A DNA stretch of 44,329 nucleotides from an uncultured Oscillibacter sp. (GTDB lineage Bacteria > Bacillota > Clostridia > Oscillospirales > Oscillospiraceae). The translations under genes were made by a program, and so were the position numbers. The notes below the pieces were generated by a model. It had not been told where the DNA came from. It ran no database searches and saw nothing but the letters and a program-made list of their open reading frames with translations. Shown here piece after piece: positions 22,977 through 31,624 of this stretch (position 1 is the stretch's first letter; the number at the start of each line of letters is the position of its first letter). Where the stretch lies: NCBI GenBank assembly GCA_910585385.1, contig CAJUDV010000018.1:1-44329 (forward strand), given 5' to 3'.

Positions 22977-25517
22977 ATGAAGCGATTCCCCCAAACCCTC
23001 CGCCGCGCCCTGGCCCTTGTGCTGGCCGGAGCCCTGACCCTCCCCGCCGCCGCGGCGGCGGAGCCCAATGGCGACAGCGTGACCCCCACCTATGACGAGG
23101 CCTACTACGCCACATTGGATTACTACGGCAGCCTGACGGCGGGCAGCGTGGTGAAGAGCTACACCCTGAACGGCGCCACGGCCCTGACAGACCGCGGTGT
23201 CTACGACCAGGTGGTCAATCTCACCGACGGCACCGCCCCGGTGACCCGGGACGGCGTCACGGAGTTCCGGTTCGACCAGGCCCCCGCCCACTTCTACTTC
23301 GAGGGCAAGACGGAGGAGCCTTTCCGAAATCTCCCCTGGACCCTCTCCATCTCCTACCGCCTCAACGGCGTGGCCGTCCGGGCGGAGGACCTGGCGGGCA
23401 AAACCGGCGTGGTGGAGATCGCCGTGGACGCCATTCCCAATGAAAACGCCAGCGAGTACGCCCGGCACAACTACACTCTGGAGGCCATGGCCCTGTTCAA
23501 CCAGGACGACATCCTGTCCCTGGAGGCCCCGGGAGCCCAGGTGCAGCTCATCGGCAACCTGCGGGCGGTGCTGTTCATCGCCCTGCCGGGGGAGGAACAG
23601 CACTTCGTCATCCGGGTAGGGGCGGAGGACTTCTCCTTCGGCGGCATGACCTTTCTGATGGTTCCCGCCACCCTCAGCCAGCTGGAGGAGATCGCCAAGC
23701 TGTCCCAGCGGAAAGACGAGCTGGAGGAGGACTACGACGCCCTGTCCGGAAGCTTGGACACCCTGCTGGACTCCTTCGCGGATCTCAGCGGCAGCCTGCG
23801 GGACACCGCAAACGGCCTGGAGGAGCTGAACCAGGCCCGGGACACCATCTCCTCCGGCAAAGAGCAGATCTACCAGGACGGCGACCGTGTTCTGGCGGAC
23901 CTGGAGCGGCTGAACGGCTCTTTAAACGCCCTCCCCGGCCACCTCAGCGGCGCCGGGGACGCAGTGGACGACGTCACCGGCGCCCTCTCCGGCGTGGCAG
24001 ACACCGCAGTGGGCCTGCGGGACAGCCTGGACGACGTCAGCAGCAGCCTGCGAAACCTGCAAAGGGACATCCGCGACATCCGCAGCGGCACCGGCAGCAT
24101 GGAGAACAATCTGAGCAAGCTGGAAGCGGACCTGAAATCCCTCCAGGACAGCCTCCAGGAGCTGGAGGACCTGCTGAAAGCTCTGGACATCCAAATCAGC
24201 GGCGGCATCATCTCCGAAATTCCGGAGAACATCCGGCAGCACATCAAGGTCCAGGGGCAGAAGCTCTCGGACATTCTGTCCCAGGTCCAGGGACTGGAGA
24301 GCGCGTGGGCCGGCGTGTCGGCGGGCGCGGAGACGATCTCCCTCCAGCAGTTCCAGACCGCCGCCCTGCTGGTCTCCAAAACCGCCGCCAGCGCGGCGGA
24401 GGCCCAGGCCCTGCTGGAGCAGGTGAGGGCCGTGGACAGCGCCATTGCCCAGATCCAGGCGGTCCAGCCGGGACTGTCGGCGGAGCAGGCCCTGCAATAT
24501 CTCACAGCCGCCGGAGCGCTGACCCCGGACCAGGCGGCGGCATACGCCGCCGCAAAGCCAAAACTGGCCGTGATGGAGCAGGTCTATGCCGCCGTCACCG
24601 GCGGCACAGGCCGCCCCATGGACAAGACGGGCTTTTTCACCGCCATGCTGATGCTGGGTGACATCAACAAGCTCCCGGCGGACCAGCAGACGCCGGAGAA
24701 CATCGCCAGCATTCTGGCCAAAAAGGCCCTGTACGCCCAGATGGGAGCGAAGCTGGCCCGTCTGAACCAGGACCTGGACACGACAAAAGTCACAGGGCTT
24801 CTGGAGAATCTGAGGAGCCTGCTGAATCACCTGGGCGGCGGCGGTCTCGCCGGGGATCTGGGCAGCCTCATAGGAAAGACGGATACCGCCCTGGGCCATC
24901 TGGACGGCCTGACGGACGTGGGGCGGGAGATTCTCGATCAGGTGGACGGTCTCCTGTCGGAGATCCGGGACCTGGATGACGCCGTCAACCGCCATGTCCC
25001 CGGCCTCCACGACACCCTGGAGGACACCCGGACGCTGGTGGAGGACATGGTGGTCACCGTGGACGACACCACCGGTTTTCTCATCTCCTTCCGCCAGCTG
25101 GCCAGAAGTTCCGGCGCCCAGCTGGACGCCGGCACCCAGGAGAGCCTGACGGGCCTGGCCGCGGCGCTGCGGAAGACCGCCCGCAGCGTGGACGCCACCG
25201 GCGACGTCCGGGACGCCAAGGGGAAAATTGACGAGATCATTGAGGACACCTGGAGGTCGTACACCGGGGAGGTGAACAACCTCCTTCTGATGGACGCGGG
25301 AGCTCCGGCGGTGTCCCTGACCTCGGAGGAAAACCCCTCTCCCGTCAGCGTACAGGTGCTCATCCGCTCCCAGGAGATCAAGGAGGCGGATACCGTCCAG
25401 GAGGTCCCCGCCGGGGCTCCGGTTCCGGAGACCACCTTCTGGAGCCGGGTCACCCGGATGTTCCAGGACTTCTGGGGCGCCATCACGGGAATTTTCCAAA
25501 AACAGCCCAACAACTGA
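22977..25517 (+). CDS. Large exported coiled-coil protein, partner of MMPL transporter
   Basis: An 846-residue secreted protein of no family that I can name firmly. ATG 22977 has GGAG nine bases upstream. Residues 1-28 are a Sec signal peptide ('LALVLAGALTLPAAAAAE'). Residues ~30-235 are beta-rich ('VVKSYTLNG', 'FYFEGKTEE'). From ~240 to ~480 comes a long heptad-like coiled coil with 'LSGSLDTLLDSFADLSGSLR' and related repeats, ~480-610 is an Ala/Gln-rich helical part, ~610-780 more coiled coil, and the tail ends in an amphipathic helix near 'FWSRVTRMFQDFWGAITGIF'. It resembles YhgE/Pip-like or adaptor-like envelope proteins in pattern. It precedes the transporter by 19 bases, so they probably act together across the envelope. 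Confidence 0.75.
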   Translation: MKRFPQTLRRALALVLAGALTLPAAAAAEPNGDSVTPTYDEAYYATLDYYGSLTAGSVVKSYTLNGATALTDRGVYDQVVNLTDGTAPVTRDGVTEFRFDQAPAHFYFEGKTEEPFRNLPWTLSISYRLNGVAVRAEDLAGKTGVVEIAVDAIPNENASEYARHNYTLEAMALFNQDDILSLEAPGAQVQLIGNLRAVLFIALPGEEQHFVIRVGAEDFSFGGMTFLMVPATLSQLEEIAKLSQRKDELEEDYDALSGSLDTLLDSFADLSGSLRDTANGLEELNQARDTISSGKEQIYQDGDRVLADLERLNGSLNALPGHLSGAGDAVDDVTGALSGVADTAVGLRDSLDDVSSSLRNLQRDIRDIRSGTGSMENNLSKLEADLKSLQDSLQELEDLLKALDIQISGGIISEIPENIRQHIKVQGQKLSDILSQVQGLESAWAGVSAGAETISLQQFQTAALLVSKTAASAAEAQALLEQVRAVDSAIAQIQAVQPGLSAEQALQYLTAAGALTPDQAAAYAAAKPKLAVMEQVYAAVTGGTGRPMDKTGFFTAMLMLGDINKLPADQQTPENIASILAKKALYAQMGAKLARLNQDLDTTKVTGLLENLRSLLNHLGGGGLAGDLGSLIGKTDTALGHLDGLTDVGREILDQVDGLLSEIRDLDDAVNRHVPGLHDTLEDTRTLVEDMVVTVDDTTGFLISFRQLARSSGAQLDAGTQESLTGLAAALRKTARSVDATGDVRDAKGKIDEIIEDTWRSYTGEVNNLLLMDAGAPAVSLTSEENPSPVSVQVLIRSQEIKEADTVQEVPAGAPVPETTFWSRVTRMFQDFWGAITGIFQKQPNN

Positions 25518-25536
25518 GAATGGACGGTGTTTTTTC

Positions 25537-27639
25537 TTGCTAGACCGAATCGCCCACCTGCTGACCCGGAAGCCGAAGCTGGTGGCCCTCATCGCCGCGG
25601 CTCTGCTGATCCCCTCCGCTATGGGATACCTGGGCACCCGAGTTAATTACGACATCCTCACCTACCTGCCCCAGGACCTGGAGTCCTCTCAGGGGGAGCG
25701 GCTGCTGGAAGAGCCCTTCCACATGGCCGCCACCAGTATGCTCATTGTGGAGGGAATGCCCGCCGCCTACACCAACGACCTCATCAACGCCATCAAGGAC
25801 GTGCCCGGCGTCTCCAACGCCGTGTGGCTGTCCAACGCCGTGGGCATTCAGATTCCCATTGACTTCATCCCCGCGGGACTGCGGGAGATGTTCTACGCCG
25901 GCGAGGCCACCATGATGATCATCCAGTATGAAAAGTCCGGCGCGGACCAGGAGACCATGGAGGCCATCGACGCCATCCGTGCCATCTGCAACGAGAAGTG
26001 CTTCCTGGCCGGCTTCTCGGTGGTCATCAAGGACACCAAAGACCTGGTGGACCGGGAGCTGCCCGTCTATGTGGGTCTGGCGGTGGCGCTGTCCCTGGCG
26101 GCCATGTCTATCACCATGGAGTCCGTGGTGCTGCCCTTCGTGTTTCTGGCCAGCATCGGCATGGCCATTGTCTACAACTTCGGCACCAACATCTTTCTGG
26201 GAGAGATCTCCTACATCACCCAGGCCATTGCCGCCGTTTTGCAGCTGGGCGTCACCATGGACTACTCCATCTTCCTCTACCACCGCTACAAGGAGGAGCA
26301 ATCCCGGTGGGACGACAAGCGGGACGCCATGGCCAAGGCCATTGCGGCGGCCTTCACCTCCCTCTCCGGCTCCAGCCTCACCACCATCGCGGGCTTCCTG
26401 GCCCTGTGCTTCATGCGGCTGACCCTGGGCCGGGACATCGGCATCGTCATGGCCAAGGGGGTGGTGCTGGGCGTTGCCACCGTGGTGCTGGTGCTGCCCG
26501 CCCTGCTGCTGCTCTTCGACAAGCACATTGAAAAGCATAAGCACAAAAGCCTCCTGCCGGACTTCACCAAGCTGAACCGCAGGGTGATCCGCCGCCGGAA
26601 GTGGATGATGGCCCTGTTTCTGCTTCTCTTCCTTCCGGCGGTGTACGCCCAGTCCCATACCGGGGTCTACTACAAACTGGACGAGGCCCTGCCCCAGGAC
26701 ATGGCCTCCATCGTGGCCAACAACAAGCTGAAAGATGAGTTCGACATGGCCGGGTCCCACTTCATCCTCCTGCGGGACGACATCCCCGCCACGGACATGA
26801 ACCGGCTGGAAGCCTCCATCCGGGAGATTGACGGCATCTCCTCCGTTCTCTCCTACCACACCATGCTGGGCTCCGGCATCCCGGACTTCTTTATCCCCGA
26901 GGAGGTGCGGAACATGCTCAAACAGGGGGGCCTCCAGCTGTTGATGGTGAACTCCGAATACGCCACCGCCTCCGACCAGGTGTCCACCCAGCTGAAAGAC
27001 CTGAACAGCCTGGTAAAAAGCTATGACCCCGGGGCCCTGATCACCGGCGAGGCCGCCCTCACAGACGATCTCATCACCACTTCCGCCGTGGACTTCCAGG
27101 TCACCAACTACATCTCCATCGGCGCGATACTGCTGATCGTGGCCTGGGTGTTCCGCTCCCTCTCCATGCCGGTAGTGCTGGTGGCGGCCATCGAGCTGGC
27201 CATCTTCATCAACCAGGGCGTCCCCTATTTCACCGGCACCGCCATTCCCTTCGTCTCCCCCACCATCATCGGCTGTGTCCAGCTGGGCGCCACGGTGGAT
27301 TACGCCATCTTGCTGGCCACCCGCTTCCGGGAGGAGCTTCAAAGCGGCAAAAGCGCCGCGGAGGCCATTGAGATCGCCGCCACCGCCTCCGACGGCTCCA
27401 TTATCACCAGCTCCCTGGTAATGTTCTGCGCCACACTGGGGGTGGGCCTAATCTCGGAGATCGAGATCATCAGCTCTATCTGCGTCATGCTGGCCCGGGG
27501 CGCGCTGATCTCAGCGGTGATGAGCATGTTCCTCATGCCCTCCATCCTGTGCGTCTGCGAGCCTCTGATTAACAAAACCAGCCTCCATTGGCGCAGACCG
27601 AAGGCAGAGACGATCCAGCTCCCCTCCGGAACCCCCTAA
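25537..27639 (+). CDS. MMPL/RND-family transporter
   Basis: A 700-residue membrane exporter of the RND superfamily. The only in-frame start is TTG 25537; a weak GGACGG lies upstream, so coupling to the previous gene is likely. One N-terminal helix (~15-33) is followed by an outside loop (~35-165), five helices (~172-330) with the proton-relay-like 'LGVTMDYSIFLYHRYKEE', another helix (~357), a second loop (~380-545) and five more helices with the paired 'LGATVDYAILLATRFREE'. These repeated Asp-Tyr motifs are the MMPL hallmark. Substrate is unknown; relatives move lipids or hydrophobic compounds. A good terminator lies about 115 bases downstream. Confidence 0.92.
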   Translation: MLDRIAHLLTRKPKLVALIAAALLIPSAMGYLGTRVNYDILTYLPQDLESSQGERLLEEPFHMAATSMLIVEGMPAAYTNDLINAIKDVPGVSNAVWLSNAVGIQIPIDFIPAGLREMFYAGEATMMIIQYEKSGADQETMEAIDAIRAICNEKCFLAGFSVVIKDTKDLVDRELPVYVGLAVALSLAAMSITMESVVLPFVFLASIGMAIVYNFGTNIFLGEISYITQAIAAVLQLGVTMDYSIFLYHRYKEEQSRWDDKRDAMAKAIAAAFTSLSGSSLTTIAGFLALCFMRLTLGRDIGIVMAKGVVLGVATVVLVLPALLLLFDKHIEKHKHKSLLPDFTKLNRRVIRRRKWMMALFLLLFLPAVYAQSHTGVYYKLDEALPQDMASIVANNKLKDEFDMAGSHFILLRDDIPATDMNRLEASIREIDGISSVLSYHTMLGSGIPDFFIPEEVRNMLKQGGLQLLMVNSEYATASDQVSTQLKDLNSLVKSYDPGALITGEAALTDDLITTSAVDFQVTNYISIGAILLIVAWVFRSLSMPVVLVAAIELAIFINQGVPYFTGTAIPFVSPTIIGCVQLGATVDYAILLATRFREELQSGKSAAEAIEIAATASDGSIITSSLVMFCATLGVGLISEIEIISSICVMLARGALISAVMSMFLMPSILCVCEPLINKTSLHWRRPKAETIQLPSGTP

Positions 27640-27753
27640 GCACCATGGTCAACGCAGCGGTCCTCTCTCCGGTGCGGCCCCGGCGTTTATCCCCACTCCC
27701 TCAAAGCCAGCATTGTCACCTCTCTCCGCAACACCGCGGCACAGTGATCTCCG

Positions 27754-27787
27754 CCGGTCGTCCCCTCTATGGGGACGACCGGTTTTT
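27754..27787 (+). terminator. Terminator after MMPL gene
   Basis: CCGGTCGTCCCC (27754-27765) pairs with GGGGACGACCGG (27771-27782) over a short loop and is followed by TTTTTT. Confidence 0.93.
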
Positions 27788-27864
27788 TGCCTCCGCCGCA
27801 CCCGGCGGCATAATTCGGACGGGCCTCTCATAGAATACAGCATCACGACCGAGAGGTGGACGAC

Positions 27865-28500
27865 ATGACAACTCAAACCCGGAACGAGGTGCTTCTGGAG
27901 GGCACACCCCTGGAGACGCCCTCCCTGTCCCACGAGAACCACAGCACCCGCTTTTACCGCTTTCCGCTCCAGGTGCCCCGGCTGTCCGGCCAGGTGGACA
28001 CTCTGCCCGTCCTGGTGCCGGAGTCCATGCTGCCCCACGTGGCAAAGGGCGCGGACATCCGCGTCCAAGGACAGCTGCGCTCCTTTAATAACCGCAGCGG
28101 CGTGGGCAGCCGGCTGGTGCTGACCGTGTACGCTCAGCGCCTCTCCCTGGGACTGGACGAACCCCACAACCAGATTTTTCTCTCCGGCACGCTGTGCAAA
28201 CCGCCGGTGTTCCGCCGCACGCCCCTGGGACGCAGCATCTGTGACCTCATGCTGGCCTCCCCCCGGAAGTACGGCCGGGCGGACTACCTGCCGGTGATCG
28301 CCTGGGGCCAGCTGGCGGTACGGGCAGGGCGGCTTCAGGTGGGAGACCCTCTGGCCCTGGAGGGCCGGGTCCAAAGCCGTACATACCACAAGGTCACCGA
28401 TCTGGGCACCGAGGAGCGGGTAGCCTACGAGGTATCCATGATGCACCTGTTGGAGCTGCCCCCCTTGGAGGCACCGGCACAGTGCCGTCAGCAAAATTAA
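27865..28500 (+). CDS. SSB-like protein with two OB folds
   Basis: A 211-residue protein with ATG 27865 behind GAGAGG. It appears to contain two OB-fold modules of the single-stranded-DNA-binding type. The first (~8-100) has 'NEVLLEGTPLETP', 'STRFYRFPLQVPRLSG' and 'GADIRVQGQLRSFNNRSG'. The second (~108-205) has 'NQIFLSGTLCKPPVFRRTPL', 'DLMLASPRK', 'YLPVIAWGQLA', 'GDPLALEGRVQSR'. The second module looks like a normal Ssb core. There is no acidic C-terminal tip for partner binding; the protein ends in 'PAQCRQQN'. Its role in replication or repair is thus non-canonical. The gene is monocistronic, and its stop codon coincides with the end of a MITE-like element. Confidence 0.82.
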   Translation: MTTQTRNEVLLEGTPLETPSLSHENHSTRFYRFPLQVPRLSGQVDTLPVLVPESMLPHVAKGADIRVQGQLRSFNNRSGVGSRLVLTVYAQRLSLGLDEPHNQIFLSGTLCKPPVFRRTPLGRSICDLMLASPRKYGRADYLPVIAWGQLAVRAGRLQVGDPLALEGRVQSRTYHKVTDLGTEERVAYEVSMMHLLELPPLEAPAQCRQQN

Positions 28501-28662
28501 GAAGCTGTACCAATAGGCGAAGTGCGTGCATGGGTGAGAAAATTTTTTGGCTGGCAAGGAAGGAACACGCAGGAATCCTGGCGGATTTCAAGCGTTGCTG
28601 ACGCCGTCCAGCCGGAAAATTTTCCGTCCAGGCGCGTGCTTCCACCTATTGGTACAGCTTCT
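28500..28662. mobile_element. MITE-like element, copy 2
   Basis: AGAAGCTGTACCAATAGG (28500-28517) is exactly complementary to 28645-28662, and the arms remain similar for about 60 bases, so the whole 163-base unit can fold as one hairpin. Flanking TA dinucleotides are present at both ends, though one base off register on the left. It has no coding capacity. The interior is related to the element at 22736-22898. Confidence 0.72.
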
Positions 28663-28729
28663 AAAAGCAACTCACGTTCTCAGCGGTGCCCACCGGCCGG
28701 CGCCATTCCATGCTTTTCAAATCCTTCTC

Positions 28730-28770
28730 AAAAAAACAGCGCCTGGAGACCGGTCAATCTCCAGGCGCTG
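28730..28770 (-). terminator. Terminator of the yedF operon
   Basis: CAGCGCCTGGAGA (28737-28749) pairs with 28758-28770 and is followed on the minus strand by T7. It lies eight bases past the Nudix stop. Confidence 0.93.
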
Positions 28771-28777
28771 CCGCGTC

Positions 28778-29296
28778 CTATTTCGTGGGAAATCCGAAGG
28801 TATCCCGCATGGCAAAGAGAAACCGCAGAAAGCCGTCCGGATACGGAATAAAGCTGCCGTCCGCCCGCATGGCCTCCGCCTCCCCCTCCGTCACATAACG
28901 GACCTCCGCCACTTCCTCCCGCTGCAAAACCAGAGCGGAGAGATCCAGATCCTTTTGGATGATAAAAAAGTCGTCGAACCCGCCGTCAAAATTCACTGTT
29001 ACCGACTGGCGCAGATCCCCCAGGTCCAGCGGGTATCCCAGCTCCTCCCGAAACTCCCGCTCCGCCGCCTGACGGCTGGTCTCTCCGGCGTCCACGCCGC
29101 CGCCCACAGACACGTCCCACCGCCCCGGCCAGAGAGTCTTCTCCTCCGCCCGGCGCTGGATCAGCAGCCGTCCCCGGCTGTCAAAGGCGCAGACGTGGAC
29201 CACCACACGGTACTCCCCCAGCCCCTTGGGGGCGTGGCGCTCCGCGGTCCTCCCCAGGGGGACGCGGTTTTCATCATACAGATCCACCAGTTCCAT
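28778..29296 (-). CDS. Nudix hydrolase
   Basis: A 172-residue Nudix protein resembling YfcD/IDI-like members. ATG 29296 has GGGAGG five bases upstream; the longer frame is unsupported. The Nudix box is complete: 'GGGVDAGETSRQAAEREFRE' followed by 'ELGY', which fits GX5EX7REUXEEXGU and gives the Mg2+-binding helix. N-terminal 'LVDLYDENRVPLGRT' and 'WPGRWDVSVGGG' are shared with the NUDIX/isopentenyl-diphosphate isomerase-like group. The substrate, a nucleoside diphosphate linked to another moiety, is not predictable. It may be read with the selenium-type operon, as only about 120 bases and no terminator separate it from the DUF6472 gene. Confidence 0.9.
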   Translation of the reverse strand: MELVDLYDENRVPLGRTAERHAPKGLGEYRVVVHVCAFDSRGRLLIQRRAEEKTLWPGRWDVSVGGGVDAGETSRQAAEREFREELGYPLDLGDLRQSVTVNFDGGFDDFFIIQKDLDLSALVLQREEVAEVRYVTEGEAEAMRADGSFIPYPDGFLRFLFAMRDTFGFPTK

Positions 29297-29415
29297 GGAA
29301 ACCTCCCGTGTTGATTTTACGCGGGCGGAAAACGCGTCCCCCGCATGATTCATGACCACAGCGGCCAGAGCAGCGGCTTTCAACGGGGAAGCCCCTTCGC
29401 CGCGTCTCTCCCCGC

Positions 29416-29589
29416 TCACTGCTTGGAGGCGGTCTTGTAGTCTCCCCCAGGGCGGTAGAAGGGACAGGCCGTGCCGGTCCCCTTCAAAAACCGCTCCATC
29501 TCGTCCTCGTCCAGGTCCATGGTACAGACGAAGGCCTCCAGCTCCTCGTCGTAATCACAGCACACGCAGTCCTCACAGATATTGGACAT
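29416..29589 (-). CDS. DUF6472-family small Cys-rich protein
   Basis: A 57-residue protein, ATG 29589 with GAGAGGTG upstream. The sequence has an N-terminal 'CEDCVCCDYDEELEAFVC' cluster, then 'MDLDEDEMERFLKG' and a late Cys in 'ACPFYRPGGDYK'. That arrangement (CxxC/CC, C, C with the acidic DEDEMERF block) is the DUF6472 pattern of clostridia, where it often looks like a small zinc- or iron-binding module. It lies 13 bases behind DUF3343 in the yedF operon. Confidence 0.8.
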   Translation of the reverse strand: MSNICEDCVCCDYDEELEAFVCTMDLDEDEMERFLKGTGTACPFYRPGGDYKTASKQ

Positions 29590-29602
29590 CCGGCATCACC
29601 TC

Positions 29603-29839
29603 TCAGATGATAATAGCATAAACTCCGTCCACGTCCAAGCGTTTTTTCACCGCCAGCTCCTCCAGGGCATCCCGAGCCTCCGGCGGGGCGGCCCAGCACA
29701 TGCCGCATCCGGCGGTGATGGCCCGGGGCACCGGGATCAGCCGCCCGGGAAGCCCCGCCTCCTCGCAGCTCCGCTCCATTTCCATGGCTCCGGTGGTGGT
29801 GCGAAAGGTCACCACACACCTCTCCCTCCGCTCTCTCAT
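29603..29839 (-). CDS. DUF3343 protein (putative Se/S carrier-like)
   Basis: A 78-residue protein with ATG 29839 overlapping the stop of the desulfurase-like gene (ATGA). It shows the family hallmarks 'VVTFRTTTGAMEME', 'GLPGRLIPVPRAITAGCGMC' with the conserved Gly-Cys-Gly, and 'DVDGVYAI'. DUF3343 proteins co-occur with yedF and cysteine-desulfurase-like genes in anaerobes carrying selenium-dependent molybdenum hydroxylases and are thought to carry Se or S. Here the conserved Cys would be the carrier residue. Translation is coupled to its neighbour. Confidence 0.88.
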   Translation of the reverse strand: MRERRERCVVTFRTTTGAMEMERSCEEAGLPGRLIPVPRAITAGCGMCWAAPPEARDALEELAVKKRLDVDGVYAIII

Positions 29840-30981
29840 CTCCGCGCCTCATCCGCCAGAATACGGACGGCCTCCGCCGCCGCGCAGGTCTCCTCCTCTG
29901 TGTTCGCCCAGCCCCAGGAGAAGCGGACAGCCCCCCGCTCCGCAGTCCCCAGAGCCCGGTGGAACCGGGGCGCACAGTGGGCGCCGGGACGGGTGGCGAT
30001 TTGGAACCGCTCCGCCAACTCGTCGGAGACCTCCGAGGAGTCCAGATCGCCGATGTTCAGCGTGACGATGGGAGCCCGCTCCTCCCTGGTAAAATCCCCG
30101 TACACCGTCACACCCGGGATCTCCCGGACGGCCTCGTAAAACCGCCGGGCCAGACCGCACTCATGGGCCCGGACCTTCTCCCGGCCCGTCCGCTCCAGGT
30201 ACTCCAGGGCGGCCCCCAGACCGGCGAGCCCGTGGCTGTTGAGGGTTCCCGCCTCCAGGCGGGTGGGCCACTCCTCCGGCTGGGTCTCCAGAAAGCTCTG
30301 AACCCCGGTGCCCCCCACCAGCAAGGGGCGCACCTCCACCCCCTCCCGGACACACAGTCCTCCTGTGCCCTGGGGGCCCAGCAGGCTCTTGTGGCCGGTG
30401 AAACACACTACGTCGATGCCTTGGGCATCCATGTCAATGGGAAAGGTCCCCGCCGTCTGGGAGGCGTCCAGGATGAACAGCAGATTGTGTTTCCGGGCAA
30501 AGCCCCCCATCCGCTCCAGATCCGCCATATCTCCCGTCAGGTTGGAGGCGTGGGTGCAGACCACCGCCCTGGTATTGGGCCGCAGAAGTCCCTCCAGTGC
30601 GCCATAATCCAGTTGCCCACAGCTGTCCGCCGGGAGAAAATCCAGCCCCATCCCCCGCTCCCGCAGGCGGTACAGGGGGCGGAGAACGGAGTTGTGCTCC
30701 CAATCCGTGGAGATCACATGGTCCCCCGGCCCCAGCAGCCCGCTGATGGCGATGTTCAGCGCCGCGGTGGAGTTGGGCGTGAAGGCCACATGGTCCGCCC
30801 GGCGGCAGCCAAACCACCCGGCCAGACGCCGGCGGACGCCGAACACCGTCCTAGCGGCGGAGAGGGCGTCCTCATGGGCTCCCCGGCCGCTGTTGCCGTA
30901 GGAGGCCATGGCCTCCGCCACCGCCTCCGCCACGCCGGGGGGCTTGGGGCGGGTGGTGGCGGCGTTATCCAAATAGATCAC
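29836..30981 (-). CDS. Cysteine desulfurase-like class V aminotransferase
   Basis: A 381-residue PLP enzyme that releases S or Se from cysteine or selenocysteine (family role). The start ATG 30981 overlaps the yedF stop by four bases. 'MIYLDNAATTRPKP' at the N-terminus, 'ILDASQTAGTFPIDM' and the PLP lysine Lys198 in 'FTGHKSLLGPQGTGG' are classic. The active-site Cys336 lies in 'RPGAHCAPRF', the SufS/selenocysteine-lyase type loop. Wedged between yedF and DUF3343, it likely supplies persulfide or selenide to YedF/DUF3343 rather than to Fe-S assembly. Confidence 0.92.
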   Translation of the reverse strand: MIYLDNAATTRPKPPGVAEAVAEAMASYGNSGRGAHEDALSAARTVFGVRRRLAGWFGCRRADHVAFTPNSTAALNIAISGLLGPGDHVISTDWEHNSVLRPLYRLRERGMGLDFLPADSCGQLDYGALEGLLRPNTRAVVCTHASNLTGDMADLERMGGFARKHNLLFILDASQTAGTFPIDMDAQGIDVVCFTGHKSLLGPQGTGGLCVREGVEVRPLLVGGTGVQSFLETQPEEWPTRLEAGTLNSHGLAGLGAALEYLERTGREKVRAHECGLARRFYEAVREIPGVTVYGDFTREERAPIVTLNIGDLDSSEVSDELAERFQIATRPGAHCAPRFHRALGTAERGAVRFSWGWANTEEETCAAAEAVRILADEARR

Positions 30982-31595
30982 GGCTTGATCACCTTAGACG
31001 CCCCGGCCAGCTTCTCCACAATGGCATACATATTGGTGGCGCCGCCCACCGCCAGCTTCTCCGCCAGGCCGTAGAAATTCAGGCAGGTGCCGCAGGTCAG
31101 GATCTCCACACCCTGAGATTCCAGCTTCTTCAGGTCCTCCAGGGAGCCGGAGCCCTCCACGGTCAGCTTCGCGCCGCCGTTGTAGAAGAGCATGGTCTCC
31201 GGCAGGCGGGGCAGCTGGGTGACGGCGAAGAGAAAGCCCTTCATCAGCGTCCTGCCCAGCTCCTCGCTGCCACGGCCCATGGCGTCGCTATCCACCGCCA
31301 CCACCAAGCCGCTGCCGCCCGCCGGCGTGCAGACCAGCTCCGGCTCCTCCAAGGGAGTCTCCCCCACAGGAGCGGAAACCTCCACAGTGACGACGTACTC
31401 CCCCGCCCCGGCCTTTTCCCACCGGGACGACAGATGATAGCCCGCGGCCATTCTGGTGAGATTCTGCACGGCAATCTCGTTGTCCACATGGACCTCCAGC
31501 ATCCCGGCTTCCGTCATCTCCCGCAGGGCCCGGTTGGCCTTTACCACCGGAATGGGGCACTGCTGGCCCACGGCGTTTACCACAACTGTACACAT
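30978..31595 (-). CDS. yedF: YedF, sulfurtransferase-like selenium metabolism protein
   Basis: A 205-residue two-domain protein. ATG 31595 follows GAGGAGG by eight bases. Residues 1-75 are a TusA-like domain with the catalytic CPxP motif at Cys13 ('QQCPIPVVKA'). Residues ~95-205 are a DsrE-like domain: 'MGRGSEELGRTLMKGFLFAV', 'MLFYNGGAKLTVEGS' and 'EILTCGTCLNFYGL' with a CxxC. This fusion is the YedF form tied to selenium-dependent molybdenum hydroxylase maturation. It heads a minus operon with a desulfurase-like enzyme, DUF3343 and DUF6472. No hydroxylase is in the window. Confidence 0.93.
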   Translation of the reverse strand: MCTVVVNAVGQQCPIPVVKANRALREMTEAGMLEVHVDNEIAVQNLTRMAAGYHLSSRWEKAGAGEYVVTVEVSAPVGETPLEEPELVCTPAGGSGLVVAVDSDAMGRGSEELGRTLMKGFLFAVTQLPRLPETMLFYNGGAKLTVEGSGSLEDLKKLESQGVEILTCGTCLNFYGLAEKLAVGGATNMYAIVEKLAGASKVIKP

Positions 31596-31624
31596 AACCC
31601 TCGCCTCCTCGTGTTTTCCCGTCT

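Noticed and set aside
25540..27342. 600-codon minus frame opposite the MMPL gene
   Set aside because: Shadow of the transporter; the product is low-complexity Gly/His/Gln/Val with no start signal.
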